Notes: generated by a model not told the origin, from the sequence alone. A DNA stretch of 64,000 bases from an uncultured Pseudomonadota bacterium (GCA_903908265.1 CAIVRI010000080.1:1-64000), one strand, 5' to 3'; shown: positions 1-9,488, counted from the stretch's first letter. Numbers and translations: made by a program.

Positions 1-1
1 A

Positions 2-796
2 GAACTCCACATCGCACCCAACGCGCAGGGCCAGCCCCCACTGGATCCAGGCCACCTGCATATCTGGCCGCGCGGTGGCCATATGCTGATCGCGCTGCCG
101 AATGCAGACAACAGCTTTACGGCGACGCTTTTCATGCCCACTGAAGGCGCGCAGGCCAGTTTCCAGGCCCTATCCACCGCAGCCGCTGCGCGCACGTTCT
201 TTGCGCAGGAATTTCCTGATGTGCTGGCTCTCATAGCGGACTTCGACACCCAGTACGCCTCGCATCCGGTCGGTCGACTCGCGACCATCTATACGGATCA
301 GTGGCACGTAGCTGACAGTGCACTATTGATCGGCGACGCGGCCCACGGCGTCGTACCGTTTCATGGTCAGGGCCTCAACTGCTGCTTCGAGGACTGTCTG
401 GCCTTAGATCGACTCTGGAGTGAAACCACCGATTGGGAGCGCTGCTTTGCGCGCTTCACCGCGGAACGTCGCCCCAATGCCGATGCGATTGCCCGCATGG
501 CGATTGAGAACTATCAGGAAATGCGCGATACCGTCCGTGATCCGCTGTTCCAACTGCAAAAAGCGTTATCGCTCACGCTGGAGCGCCGCCATCCACAGCG
601 TTTCATTCCGCGTTATTCCATGGTGATGTTCCATGGCGAGATTCCCTACGCAGAGGCAGAGCGGCGCGGCGCACTGCAACGGGAGATCCTCGATGCGGCG
701 ACGCGCGGCGTCACCACACTCGCAGCGGTTGATTTAGAATTTATCGACCAGCTTATTCTGGAGCGACTGACGCCGCTCGACGCTGCAACGTCCTGA
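2..796 (+). CDS. kmo: Kynurenine 3-monooxygenase, C-terminal part (5' end outside window)
   Basis: FAD-dependent aromatic hydroxylase that converts L-kynurenine to 3-hydroxykynurenine with NADPH and O2 in tryptophan degradation/NAD synthesis. The frame is open from base 2, so the N-terminal FAD-binding Rossmann part is cut off by the window edge. Visible are the HIWPRGGHMLIALP stretch typical of KMO, the second FAD motif GDAAHGVVPFHGQGLN, and near the C-terminus FIPRYSMVMFHGEIPYAEA, which is characteristic of KMO rather than of other group-A monooxygenases. The 3' end overlaps the convergent folA by 44 bp. No other kynurenine-pathway gene is in the window. Family assignment is firm; the start is not visible. 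Confidence 0.93.
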   Translation, partial: ELHIAPNAQGQPPLDPGHLHIWPRGGHMLIALPNADNSFTATLFMPTEGAQASFQALSTAAAARTFFAQEFPDVLALIADFDTQYASHPVGRLATIYTDQWHVADSALLIGDAAHGVVPFHGQGLNCCFEDCLALDRLWSETTDWERCFARFTAERRPNADAIARMAIENYQEMRDTVRDPLFQLQKALSLTLERRHPQRFIPRYSMVMFHGEIPYAEAERRGALQREILDAATRGVTTLAAVDLEFIDQLILERLTPLDAATS

Positions 797-1268
797 ACGT
801 ATACGCATGAGCGTGACGCTCATCGGCGCTATGCGCCTCGGTCCAAGTTTCCTCCCACTCAGACGCTACCCACGCTGGGAAGCGGACGTCGCCGTCGACG
901 TCCGCGTGCACGGTGGTCAGATGCAGTACCGCCACCTCGGGCAGCAGGATCTGATACAACTGCGCGCCTCCGATCACCATGAGAACACCGTCGCCCACCA
1001 GTGCACGCGCCTGCTCCACACTAGTGACGACCTCTGCACCCTCCAACACCCGTCCGTCATCCCGACTGAGGACCAAGTTACGACGCCCAGGTAGGGGGCG
1101 GCCTAAGCTGTCCCACGTGCGACGCCCCATGAGTATCGGGCGACCGAGCGTCAGCCGCTTAAAATGGGCGAGATCCGCTGGCAACCGCCAGGGCAATTCG
1201 TTACCACGACCAATCACGCCATTGCGGGCGACGGCGACAACAATTTCAAGACGAGCTTTGGCAATCAT
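753..1268 (-). CDS. folA: Dihydrofolate reductase
   Basis: Reduces dihydrofolate to tetrahydrofolate with NADPH; needed to recycle the folate oxidised by ThyA. 171 aa from the ATG at 1268, close to the family norm of about 160. Shows the N-terminal IVVAVARNGVIGRGNELPWRLPADL block (Met20 loop, substrate-binding region), GRPILMGRRTWDSLGRPLPGR (NADPH binding) and VIGGAQLYQ. An in-frame GTG at 1298 would add 10 residues; the ATG is preferred because it places the first beta strand as in E. coli FolA. The C-terminus runs about seven residues past the usual end and overlaps the tail of kmo on the other strand. Divergent from coaX. Confidence 0.93.
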   Translation of the reverse strand: MIAKARLEIVVAVARNGVIGRGNELPWRLPADLAHFKRLTLGRPILMGRRTWDSLGRPLPGRRNLVLSRDDGRVLEGAEVVTSVEQARALVGDGVLMVIGGAQLYQILLPEVAVLHLTTVHADVDGDVRFPAWVASEWEETWTEAHSADERHAHAYTFRTLQRRAASVAPE

Positions 1269-1382
1269 GGCGTTCACCGACACGAGAGGCTGGCGCACCC
1301 TACACCGGCCAATACAAACCTGCAGGGGCGGGGGTCAACGCCCGATGGCAGTCTACCGTTCCAATCGCCTAGACTGCACGCC

Positions 1383-2105
1383 ATGATCCTCCTCCTAGAC
1401 GTCGGCAACACGCGTGTGAAATGGGCCTGGCTCGAATACCTCGAGGTGGCCCCGGCAGGTGCTGTGGCCCATGACTCGACCCACCGGGCCTGGCAACGGG
1501 AGATTGAGTCGGACGGCCACAGGCCGTCCCGTGTCGTGGTAAGCAACGTCGCCGGTCCGGCCTTCGCGGCAGCGCTCACCCTGTGGTGCAGGGATCACTA
1601 CTCGGTCGACCCTGAGTTCGTGGTGGCAACCGGCGCGCTGCTCGGCGTTCGCAATGGCTACCGTCGCCCTGCCACGCTGGGCGTTGATCGCTGGCTTGCG
1701 CTGATTGCGGCCTGGCGGCGGTCGCCCAAGCCCACATTAATCGTCAACAGTGGCACGGCGTTGACCATCGATACGCTCGACCGTACCGGCCAACATCGCG
1801 GGGGGTTGATCTTACCGGGCCTCTCGATGCTCGGAGAAGTCCGCGCAGGGCTGGCATTAGAACCCGACGCCCCAGCCGCGACGGCGTCCAACCTGGGAGA
1901 CCCCTTGGCGTTAATGCTTGCGGCAGCCGCAGAGCAGGCCTGGCGGGAACTCGGTGAAACGCTCGGGACGCCACCAGACCTGCTGCTAACCGGCGGCGAT
2001 GCGAAATCCTTAGTCCAACACTTCGGCACGCCGGCCCAATTCGTGCCGGATTTAGTCCTCAATGGTCTTGCAGCGGTCGCCACCAATGGCACGGCGCGCG
2101 CCTAA
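1383..2105 (+). CDS. coaX: Type III pantothenate kinase
   Basis: Phosphorylates pantothenate with ATP, the first committed step of CoA synthesis. 240 aa from the ATG at 1383. The frame is open further upstream, but this ATG begins exactly at the ASKHA phosphate-1 motif MILLLDVGNTRVKWAW. Other landmarks are GVDRWLALIAAW, the NSGTALTID phosphate-2 motif, GGLILPGLSML and the adenosine-binding LLTGGDAKSL. No birA partner is fused or adjacent. It lies 4 kb from panBC, so pantothenate synthesis and use are loosely clustered here. Confidence 0.93.
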   Translation: MILLLDVGNTRVKWAWLEYLEVAPAGAVAHDSTHRAWQREIESDGHRPSRVVVSNVAGPAFAAALTLWCRDHYSVDPEFVVATGALLGVRNGYRRPATLGVDRWLALIAAWRRSPKPTLIVNSGTALTIDTLDRTGQHRGGLILPGLSMLGEVRAGLALEPDAPAATASNLGDPLALMLAAAAEQAWRELGETLGTPPDLLLTGGDAKSLVQHFGTPAQFVPDLVLNGLAAVATNGTARA

Positions 2106-2116
2106 GTCCCATGTCC

Positions 2117-3406
2117 TTAGAGCTTGAACCAGTCCATCAGTCGATAAGTTTGCACGGCTAGCGGCACAAACCACGGCCGCCCGTGATAGTACGGCCGACG
2201 GGGAAAGGCGAGCCCTTCAAGCGCCGAGGGTGCGGCGTGCCGGTCAACCATGCGCCGCCCGATGTGCGCCCCGTAATAGGTGGCTAGCGGCACACCCTGC
2301 CCGCAGTACCCCAAGCAGTGATACAGGCCATCCTTACCACCCAGATGGGGCATATTGTCGAAAGTAAAACCCACAAAGCCCATCCAAGCGCGACTGACGC
2401 CCACGTTGGTGAGCGCTGGGAACATCTCCCGCATCATTTTGTGCATCACCGGGGCGCAACGGGTCACATCCGTCTCCGCCGCTGATGCGCGCCCTCCAAA
2501 TAAAATGCGCCGTCCATCCGGAGACGAACGCACGTAGACCACGACACGACGCGTATCGCAGATATTGCGCGCAGCGGGGATCAGGCGCGCAACCAAGGCC
2601 GGATCGAGAAGTTCCGTGGCGATGATGTAACTGCCGATTGGGACGACGCGCCGCCGGTGCCATGTAGAGAGGCTATCGGTATAACCATTGGTCGCCACGA
2701 GTACTTGCGCGGCACGAACCAGTCCGCGCGCGGTATGCACCATAAAGCCGTCGGCAACGCGAGTGATTGCTTGCGCGCGACAATGACCCACCACCACAGC
2801 GCCCGCGGCCACTGCCCGCGCATACAGTGCCGACGCCAGGCGGGCTGGATGCACTGAAGCATCAGAGGTGACAATGACGCCGCCCTGATAGAGCGGGCTA
2901 TCGATCGCCTCAGCGAGTCGATGCTTGGGAACGATCTCGAAAGGCTCCGCAAATTCCGGCACCTGCGATGCAAAGGTTCGCACCAAGGCATCAAAATGCC
3001 GGCGGGTGTGTGCCCCGAGAAAACCACCGCAGGGACGCCAGTCGAAGTCCAAGCCCTCATCGCGCGCGAGGGCGGCCAGTGCGGCATTGGCTGCAAGCCC
3101 CTCGCGATAGATGCCATCGGCGACCGCACGGCCGTGTTGCGCCATCAGCGTCGCATGCGATGGTTTGAAGCTAAACGCGACCTGACCACCATTGCGGGAA
3201 GAACATCCCCCAGCCACCGGCCCGGCGTCCACGACCAACGTCGAGCGACCGGCCAAGGCCGTCTCGCGCGCGGCCGCCAAACCCGTATAGCCAGACCCAA
3301 TGATCAGCACATCCACCGCCGTCGGCAGCGTCTCAGGACCTGCAGGCGGCGACGCGCTATCGTCCTGCCAATAGCAGTGCGCCTGATAATCGGGCGCGAA
3401 AATCAT
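2117..3406 (-). CDS. FAD-dependent amine oxidase of the PuuB/OrdL type
   Basis: 429-aa DAO-family flavoprotein. The FAD Rossmann motif DVLIIGSGYTGLAAARETA begins near residue 33 and is followed by SSRNGGQVAFSFKP, the block typical of gamma-glutamylputrescine oxidase PuuB and related OrdL oxidases. The C-terminus has CLGYCGQGVPLATYYGAHIG, the second FAD contact. By family it would oxidise a primary or secondary amine to an aldehyde, with H2O2 as by-product. It overlaps the upstream aldehyde dehydrogenase by 4 bp (ATGA), so the two are translationally coupled and the pair looks like amine to aldehyde to acid or acyl product. The substrate is unknown; its place at the end of the panBC operon suggests a polyamine-derived route to beta-alanine. 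Confidence 0.8.
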   Translation of the reverse strand: MIFAPDYQAHCYWQDDSASPPAGPETLPTAVDVLIIGSGYTGLAAARETALAGRSTLVVDAGPVAGGCSSRNGGQVAFSFKPSHATLMAQHGRAVADGIYREGLAANAALAALARDEGLDFDWRPCGGFLGAHTRRHFDALVRTFASQVPEFAEPFEIVPKHRLAEAIDSPLYQGGVIVTSDASVHPARLASALYARAVAAGAVVVGHCRAQAITRVADGFMVHTARGLVRAAQVLVATNGYTDSLSTWHRRRVVPIGSYIIATELLDPALVARLIPAARNICDTRRVVVYVRSSPDGRRILFGGRASAAETDVTRCAPVMHKMMREMFPALTNVGVSRAWMGFVGFTFDNMPHLGGKDGLYHCLGYCGQGVPLATYYGAHIGRRMVDRHAAPSALEGLAFPRRPYYHGRPWFVPLAVQTYRLMDWFKL

Positions 3407-4764
3407 TCCACCAGACTCCCCACCTGCAAAGGGTCTAGTTCATAGAAATCCGGCGTACTATTTCGCGCATACGCCGGACGATAAACGCGTACAGCCGCAC
3501 CGGGCTGTGCTGGCGGCACGTCATCGGACTGCGGCAGATTCACCCAAATCGTGTGCACATGGAGCGCCGCGACGAGTGAGCACAACGCGTCCTCATCGGC
3601 ACCAAACACGCTGACCCCCAGGGGATCCGCCGCCTCAGCGACCCACCTCTGCAATACATCCTCGTCGGTATAAGGCGTGACCGTCAAAATAGGTCCCGCC
3701 ATCTCTTCTCGCATCGCTAAGGCGCCCTGACGGACATCCGTCAAGATTGTCGGTTGCAGCCAATATCCAGCCAAACCGGAGGGCCGAAAACGAAAACCAC
3801 CCAACACCAAACGCGCCCCTTCGCGCATCGACTTGACGACCCGGCCCTCGCACCGCTTCGCCGCATCCGCAGACGCGAGCGGCCCGAGCACCACGGCGGG
3901 CTTGACCGGATTATCAACCTCGAGCAGTCCCACGTACTGGTGTAAACGCGTAACAAACTCGTCCGCAACCGCAGAGTGCACATAAAGACGTCGGCTCGAC
4001 GCACAGCTGCGGCCCCCATGCCGGAGACGCGACCAAGCCACCGCCCGTACCGCCAGGTCGAGATCGGCGTCACGCGCAACGATCGCGGCATCTGCGCCAC
4101 CGGTGTGCAGTTGCAACGGTCGACCACCGACAGCCAAGGCCGCGCCTACCCCAGCCGAACCGGTGAAAGAAACCGCATCAATGCCCGCATGCGCAACCAA
4201 CGCCTGACCGAGCGCCGCATCGCCAGAGAGCACATTAACGACGCCAGGGGGTAGTCCTGCCCAAGCGCGGGCGGCCTCCAGTTGCGCCAGTGCCGCACCC
4301 GGCGCGGGCTTGAGAACAACCGTCTCACCGGCCAATAAGGCACTGGCCACATCCCGCATGATCGGCAGCAGCGGAGACGAAGCGGGCCCGAGAATGGCCC
4401 TGACGCCTCCGTTGAGGCCCATGGCGCGGCGCACCGGCTGCTCCAGCGCATTTGCCGAGGCCTCTAGCGCGGTGCGGGCCTCGCGCCCCGTCAAACCGCC
4501 CTCAGCAATCAACAGTGTCTCGATCCCCTCGCGCCCACGGCGCAAGGCTGCCGCTGCCGCCTTGAGCGCAGCGCGACGCGCATCGCTCGAGCACGCCGAC
4601 CAATCGACGCGGGCCGCACGGGCCGCCACCGTCGCCTGCTCCACATCCACCACACCACACTCAGCGCAGTGTCCTACGGGTTTTGCAGTGGCGGGGTTCG
4701 CAACCTCGCGCACCGTTGCGGTCGCAGCGTCCACAAACCGTCCATCAATGAAAATCTGTGCCAT
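3403..4764 (-). CDS. Divergent aldehyde dehydrogenase superfamily protein lacking the usual catalytic glutamate
   Basis: 453 aa from the ATG at 4764 (MAQIFIDGRFVDAAT, the usual ALDH N-terminus). The NAD-binding region is present: LAGETVVLKPAPGA and VSFTGSAGVGAALA. The nucleophile Cys is kept in GGRSCASSRRLYVH. The segment that normally reads LELGGK reads LHTGGA, so the general-base Glu is replaced by His, and the usual EEIFGPVL reads EEMAGPILTV. Loss of that Glu is known in CoA-acylating members such as MMSDH, so this could be acylating, altered or inactive. It follows panC by 64 bp and overlaps the amine oxidase gene by 4 bp. Confidence 0.8.
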   Translation of the reverse strand: MAQIFIDGRFVDAATATVREVANPATAKPVGHCAECGVVDVEQATVAARAARVDWSACSSDARRAALKAAAAALRRGREGIETLLIAEGGLTGREARTALEASANALEQPVRRAMGLNGGVRAILGPASSPLLPIMRDVASALLAGETVVLKPAPGAALAQLEAARAWAGLPPGVVNVLSGDAALGQALVAHAGIDAVSFTGSAGVGAALAVGGRPLQLHTGGADAAIVARDADLDLAVRAVAWSRLRHGGRSCASSRRLYVHSAVADEFVTRLHQYVGLLEVDNPVKPAVVLGPLASADAAKRCEGRVVKSMREGARLVLGGFRFRPSGLAGYWLQPTILTDVRQGALAMREEMAGPILTVTPYTDEDVLQRWVAEAADPLGVSVFGADEDALCSLVAALHVHTIWVNLPQSDDVPPAQPGAAVRVYRPAYARNSTPDFYELDPLQVGSLVE

Positions 4765-4828
4765 CGGCAATACTCCGCTACCGAGGCTGCACGCGCGGTC
4801 GGCGACCACGCGCCCAAGACCCGTGCAA

Positions 4829-5647
4829 TCAGAACTCGATGTTATCGATCAACCGGGTCTGCCCGAGAGACGCCGCACCAAGGACCACACCCGGCTGACC
4901 GGGCACATAGTCACTAAGGTGTCTACTGCGCACGCCAACATAATCAGGCGCCCACTGCGCAGCCAGCAAGGCGTTCACCGCATCCGCCTCGATGTGCGCA
5001 ATCGGCGCACCGGCGGCAACGCGCTCAGTCGCTGCGAGGAGCACTTGATGGAGCAACACCGCCTCGGCACGTTGCGCAGGGGACAGATAGGCATTGCGCG
5101 ATGACAGCGCCAAGCCATGGACATCGCGCACTGTCTCTACCGCCATGATTTCGACCGGTAGCGCGAACTGCTGCACCATTGACTGCACGACCAGCAACTG
5201 CTGGTAGTCTTTCTTGCCAAACAGCGCATACCGGGGTCCGACGATCGCAAGCAGCTTGAGCACAACCGTGCACACGCCTTCGAAAAATCCGGGTCGAAAC
5301 GCGCCTTCGAGCACACCCGCTAAGGGCGCTGGCGGAACGACGCGGTAGACCTGCGGCGTCGGATACAACTCTGCTTCCGACGGCGCAAACACGTAATCAC
5401 AGCCTTCCCGTGCAAGCAGCGCGCAGTCCTGCTGAACATCGCGTGGGTAACGAACAAAGTCATCGCCCGCACCAAATTGCAGGCGATTCACAAACACGCT
5501 GACCACAACCGGCCCGCCCAACGCACGGGCGCGGCGCACCAGTGCCAGATGACCTTCATGCAAGCCGCCCATCGTGGGGACAAAGACCGCACGGGGCTGC
5601 CCCGATAATGCGTCGCGAACTGACGCCACCGTCTCAAGAATGCGCAT
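4829..5647 (-). CDS. panC: Pantothenate synthetase (pantoate--beta-alanine ligase)
   Basis: Condenses pantoate and beta-alanine with ATP hydrolysis to AMP to give pantothenate. 272 aa. Has FVPTMGGLHEGHLALVRRAR (the HxGH nucleotide-binding signature of the cytidylyltransferase fold), FGKKDYQQLLVVQSMV and LALSSRNAYLSPAQR with the KMSKS-like loop. The ATG at 5647 is used; an in-frame GTG lies one codon upstream. The panB stop is about 10 bp away, so panB-panC are one transcription unit, continuing into the aldehyde dehydrogenase and amine oxidase. No panD (aspartate decarboxylase, the usual beta-alanine source) is in the window. Confidence 0.95.
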   Translation of the reverse strand: MRILETVASVRDALSGQPRAVFVPTMGGLHEGHLALVRRARALGGPVVVSVFVNRLQFGAGDDFVRYPRDVQQDCALLAREGCDYVFAPSEAELYPTPQVYRVVPPAPLAGVLEGAFRPGFFEGVCTVVLKLLAIVGPRYALFGKKDYQQLLVVQSMVQQFALPVEIMAVETVRDVHGLALSSRNAYLSPAQRAEAVLLHQVLLAATERVAAGAPIAHIEADAVNALLAAQWAPDYVGVRSRHLSDYVPGQPGVVLGAASLGQTRLIDNIEF

Positions 5648-5656
5648 CACTGTGAC

Positions 5657-6463
5657 TCAGTAGCCGTGCGCTGTATCGTCCGGGAACTTGCCAGACTTCA
5701 CGTCCTCGACATAGCGCCGGACAGCGGCCTGTATGCTCGCCGAACCTTCGGTGAAATCCCGCACGTAACGGGGCAGGCGACCCGCCGTCAAATTGAGCAT
5801 ATCGTGCAACACTAGCACCTGCCCACCAACGCCAGACCCTGCGCCTATGCCAATCACGGGAATAGGCAAACTCTGCGCCACCGACCGCGCCACGGCAGAC
5901 GGCATCAATTCGAACACCAACATCGCCGCGCCCGCATCGGCTAGCGCTGCCGCATCCAGACGCAAGCGCTCTACGGCTTCCTCATCACGGCCCTGAATCC
6001 GGTAACCGCCCAATGCGTGTACAGACTGCGGTGTGAAACCCAGATGGCCACAGACCGGAATGCCACGCTCGACTAAAGCACGTACGAGCGACACCGTCCA
6101 ACCACCACCCTCCACCTTGACCATGTGGGCCCCGGCCTGCATGAGCTGCACCGCATTGGCGATGGCAGTGTCCTGCTGGCCCTGGTAGCTACCGAAAGGC
6201 ATGTCGGCGATCAACCACACGCCGTGGTTGCCGCGAGCCACGCTGGCGGTGTGGTAGATCATCTCCTGCATCTGCACCGGTAACGTATCCGCCTGGCCCT
6301 GGCAAACCATGCCAAGCGAGTCACCCACCAGCATCACGTCAACGCCCGCCTCGTCTAAGACCCGTGCAAAGGTCGCGTCATAGCAAGTCAGCACGGCGAT
6401 AGGCTCACCTCGCGCATGCAGCTGACGCAATCGATGGAGTGTGGGACGTGGACGTGGGTTCAT
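5657..6463 (-). CDS. panB: 3-methyl-2-oxobutanoate hydroxymethyltransferase
   Basis: Transfers a hydroxymethyl group from 5,10-methylene-H4folate to alpha-ketoisovalerate to form ketopantoate. 268 aa from the ATG at 6463 (MNPRPRPTLHRLRQLH); the frame is open 17 codons further, but the extension shows no family match. Signatures: LTCYDATFARVLDEAGVDVMLVGDSLGM (metal- and substrate-binding Asp), VKVEGG, GHLGFTPQSVHALGGYRIQGR and GIGAGSGVGGQVLVLHDML. First gene of the panB-panC-ALDH-oxidase unit. Confidence 0.95.
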   Translation of the reverse strand: MNPRPRPTLHRLRQLHARGEPIAVLTCYDATFARVLDEAGVDVMLVGDSLGMVCQGQADTLPVQMQEMIYHTASVARGNHGVWLIADMPFGSYQGQQDTAIANAVQLMQAGAHMVKVEGGGWTVSLVRALVERGIPVCGHLGFTPQSVHALGGYRIQGRDEEAVERLRLDAAALADAGAAMLVFELMPSAVARSVAQSLPIPVIGIGAGSGVGGQVLVLHDMLNLTAGRLPRYVRDFTEGSASIQAAVRRYVEDVKSGKFPDDTAHGY

Positions 6464-6565
6464 GGACCGGGAACTCGGGGGCGGAAAGGAGCCGCGCCTG
6501 ATGTCGCAGCGCAATATAGAGTATCGGCAACGGCGCGCCAGAGCGCAACTCAGGGCGCTTAAATC

Positions 6566-6592
6566 GGGGCAGGCGTCCCGGACGCCCGCCCC
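6566..6592 (-). terminator. Possible transcription terminator after mmsA
   Basis: GC-rich hairpin just downstream of the mmsA stop on the minus strand: arms GGGGC/GCCCC (6566-6570 and 6588-6592) and GGCGT/ACGCC (6572-6576 and 6582-6586), with one A-C mismatch between them and a 5-nt loop. The run after it is only weakly U-rich, so it may be Rho-assisted. It separates the mmsA unit from panB (start 6463). Confidence 0.45.
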
Positions 6593-6598
6593 GCAGCC

Positions 6599-8119
6599 TC
6601 ACTTCATGGTAGGCATCGTGAAGTCAGCGCGCACCGCTTCCGGCTCCGGCCAGCGCTGGGTCACAGTCTTCAATCGCGTGTAGAAACGGACGCCCTCCGG
6701 GCCATGCATATGATGGTCCCCAAAGAGCGAGGACCGCCAGCCACCAAAGCTGTGAAAGGCCATTGGCACCGGAATGGGGACGTTAATCCCCACCATACCC
6801 ACGTCGATATCGCGGACGAAGGCATGAGCGATGGCGCCAGAGCGGGTAAACACCGCCGTCCCATTGGCGAATTCATGGCTGTTCACCAAGGCCACTGCCG
6901 CGGCGTAGTCGGGAACGCGCACCACCGACAAGACCGGTCCAAAGATCTCTTCCCGGTAAATGCGCATCTGCGGCAGGACCTTGTCGAACAACGTCGGACC
7001 GACGAAATAGCCTTGTTCGGCGCCCGCCACCGAAACCCCACGGCCATCTGTGACCAATGTGGCGCCCTCAGCGACACCCGACTCGATGTAGCCGGTGACC
7101 CGGTCCTTCGCGATACTGGTCACCAGTGGGCCCATATCCGCTGCAGCGTCATCGGACGCGCCCACCTTCAGGCTAGTGATCCGGCGGTTCAGGCGCTCGA
7201 CGAGCGCATCCGCTGTGGCGTCACCGACCGCAAGAACCACCGAAATGGCCATGCAACGCTCACCGGCGGACCCATAGGCCGCACCGACCACCGCTTCCGT
7301 GGTGGCATCCAAATCGGCATCCGGCATCACGATGGCGTGGTTCTTAGCGCCACCGAGCGCCTGCACCCGCTTGCCATGCAATACACCCTGTTGCTGGATA
7401 TAGCGGGCAATCGGGGTCGACCCGACGAAGCTCACCGCCGCAATACCGGGATGCTCGAGGATCGCATCGACCGCCAGTTTGTCGCCTTGCACAACACTGA
7501 ACACGCCGTCGGGTAAACCGGCCTGTTTGAGCAGATCCGCAATCAACAGAGACACCGAGGGATCCCGCTCAGACGGCTTCAAGATAAAAGCGTTGCCGCA
7601 CACAAGCGCCACCGGGAACATCCACATCGGCACCATCGCGGGGAAGTTGAACGGGGTAATTCCGGCCACTACGCCCAGCGGCTGGCGCAGCGAAAAACTG
7701 TCCACCCCGGTGCCCACACTCTCGCTGAACTCGCCCTTCAGCAGTTGTGGCGCCCCACAGGCGAATTCAACCACTTCCATGCCACGAGTCACTTCCCCTT
7801 CCGCATCCGCCAGTGTCTTGCCGTGCTCTTCCGACAGCACACGCGCAAGCAACTTCGTGTGTTGCACCACGAGTTCTTTGAAGCGGAACATCACGCGAGC
7901 ACGCGTTAAAGCCGGCGTACGTCCCCACTTCTTCTGTGCCGCCGCAGCCAAAGCCACGACGTCGTCAATGTCGGCACGCTCGGCCAGCGCGACCTCACGG
8001 ACCACACGCCCCATCGTCGGGTTATAGACCGGCACCCGACGCGTGCCACGACCGGCAACGACCTGACCACCCATGTAATGGCCGACCACAGCCGGGCCCA
8101 CGTAGTTTTCAATACTCAT
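6599..8119 (-). CDS. mmsA: CoA-acylating methylmalonate/malonate-semialdehyde dehydrogenase
   Basis: Oxidises malonate semialdehyde (from beta-alanine) or methylmalonate semialdehyde (from valine) to acetyl- or propionyl-CoA with NAD+ and CoA. 506 aa, the family length. Shows [49 protein letters not shown] (MMSDH signature that replaces the LELGGK glutamate of hydrolytic ALDHs), nucleophile Cys in [12 protein letters not shown], and [13 protein letters not shown]. The start at 8119 is preferred: AAGGAG sits 10 nt upstream, whereas the alternative ATG at 8128 is only 1 nt from it. It follows the omega-aminotransferase by 22 bp; together they turn beta-alanine into acetyl-CoA. Confidence 0.93.
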   Translation of the reverse strand: MSIENYVGPAVVGHYMGGQVVAGRGTRRVPVYNPTMGRVVREVALAERADIDDVVALAAAAQKKWGRTPALTRARVMFRFKELVVQHTKLLARVLSEEHGKTLADAEGEVTRGMEVVEFACGAPQLLKGEFSESVGTGVDSFSLRQPLGVVAGITPFNFPAMVPMWMFPVALVCGNAFILKPSERDPSVSLLIADLLKQAGLPDGVFSVVQGDKLAVDAILEHPGIAAVSFVGSTPIARYIQQQGVLHGKRVQALGGAKNHAIVMPDADLDATTEAVVGAAYGSAGERCMAISVVLAVGDATADALVERLNRRITSLKVGASDDAAADMGPLVTSIAKDRVTGYIESGVAEGATLVTDGRGVSVAGAEQGYFVGPTLFDKVLPQMRIYREEIFGPVLSVVRVPDYAAAVALVNSHEFANGTAVFTRSGAIAHAFVRDIDVGMVGINVPIPVPMAFHSFGGWRSSLFGDHHMHGPEGVRFYTRLKTVTQRWPEPEAVRADFTMPTMK

Positions 8120-8141
8120 TGTCGTCATGCTCCTTAAAACT

Positions 8142-9488
8142 TCAGGCCGGAACAACGCGCAACGCGCGACGTATGCCTTCGACCATTTCCTCAACCTCAG
8201 CGACCGAACTAATAAACGGTGGCGCCACGGCGAGGATGTCACCACTAAAACGCACCATCTGTCCCTCGTTCAGGGCCGCTTCGAATACCTTGATGGCTTT
8301 GAGACCCGGCGAGCCTGCGGTGGGCGCCAGTTCAATCGCTGCGGCAAGACCCACATTGCGAATATCGATCACGTGCGGCTCACCGCGCAGCGAGTGGATC
8401 GCCTTCTCGAGTACAGGTGCCAAGGCGGCCGCCTTCTCGATCAGTTTCTCCTCGGCGAGCACGTCGAGTGTCGCGAGCCCTGCAGCAACCGCCAACGGAT
8501 GTGCCGAGTAGGTGTAACCGTGGAAGAACTCAATCATGTGCGCGGGGCCGGACATAAAGGCCTCGTAAATCGCATCCCGCACGAGCACGCCACCAAGCGG
8601 CACAGTGGCATTATTCACCGCTTTGGCGAACGTGGTGAGATCCGGCTGAACACCGAAGAAATCTGCACCGAACGGCTTACCGAGGCGACCGAAGCCAGTG
8701 ATGACCTCATCGAAAATCAGCAGAATGCCGTGCTTGGTGCAAATCTCACGCAATCGCTGCAAATACCCTTTGGGCGGGACGATCACGCCGGTGGATCCCT
8801 GCATGGGCTCGACAATGACGGCGGCGATCGTCGACGCATCATGCAGCGCCACAATGCGCTCGAGTTCATCGGCAAGATGCGTGCCCCAATCGGGCTGGCC
8901 CACACTGAAGGCCATCTGCGCGGGGTTGTACGTATGCGGCAGATGATCGACACCAGGAATCATCAGCGAAGGGAACATCTTGCGGTTCGGCGCGATGCCG
9001 CCGACCGAAATACCACCCATGCCGACGCCGTGGTAGCCACGTTCGCGACCAATAATCCGAGTGCGGGCGGCATCGCCACGCGCACGGTGGTAAGCGACGG
9101 CCATTTTGAGCGCCGTATCGACCGCCTCGGAGCCCGAGTTAACGAAGAAGACGCGATCCTGCGGCCGGCCCGCCAGTGCGGTGATGCGGGTAGCGAGATC
9201 AAAGGCAGACTGATGACCCATCTGGAAGCTGGGCGCAAAATCCAACGTCTGCACCTGGCGGGTGATCGCCTCCACGATGCGTGGATGCGAGTGACCGAGG
9301 GGTGAGCACCACAGACCGGAAAGACAGTCGAACAGGCGACGTCCATCCTCCAGTGTGTAATAAGCGCCCTGCGCCGACTTGATCAGCCGCGGTGCGGCCT
9401 TGAAATAACGGTTGTGCGTGAAGGGCATCCACCAGGCGCGCAAAGCGTCTGCCTGCACATCGGGATGAAGTTGGGTCGTCGCGTTCAC
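8142..9488 (-). CDS. Omega-amino acid--pyruvate aminotransferase (beta-alanine--pyruvate transaminase type)
   Basis: 448-aa class III PLP aminotransferase that would move the amino group of beta-alanine (or another omega-amine) to pyruvate, giving malonate semialdehyde and alanine. Landmarks: [21 protein letters not shown] (PLP phosphate site), [26 protein letters not shown] (Asp that binds the PLP nitrogen) and [19 protein letters not shown] (Schiff-base Lys). The N-terminal [14 protein letters not shown] is typical of the beta-alanine:pyruvate subgroup. GTG start with AGGAG 6 nt upstream. Operon with mmsA; divergent from the MocR regulator at 9647, which probably controls it. Confidence 0.9.
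   Translation of the reverse strand: MNATTQLHPDVQADALRAWWMPFTHNRYFKAAPRLIKSAQGAYYTLEDGRRLFDCLSGLWCSPLGHSHPRIVEAITRQVQTLDFAPSFQMGHQSAFDLATRITALAGRPQDRVFFVNSGSEAVDTALKMAVAYHRARGDAARTRIIGRERGYHGVGMGGISVGGIAPNRKMFPSLMIPGVDHLPHTYNPAQMAFSVGQPDWGTHLADELERIVALHDASTIAAVIVEPMQGSTGVIVPPKGYLQRLREICTKHGILLIFDEVITGFGRLGKPFGADFFGVQPDLTTFAKAVNNATVPLGGVLVRDAIYEAFMSGPAHMIEFFHGYTYSAHPLAVAAGLATLDVLAEEKLIEKAAALAPVLEKAIHSLRGEPHVIDIRNVGLAAAIELAPTAGSPGLKAIKVFEAALNEGQMVRFSGDILAVAPPFISSVAEVEEMVEGIRRALRVVPA

Noticed and set aside
1164-1382. 73-codon N-terminal extension of coaX
   Set aside because: The extension overlaps folA and does not match the kinase family; the ATG at 1383 starts exactly at the conserved nucleotide-binding strand.
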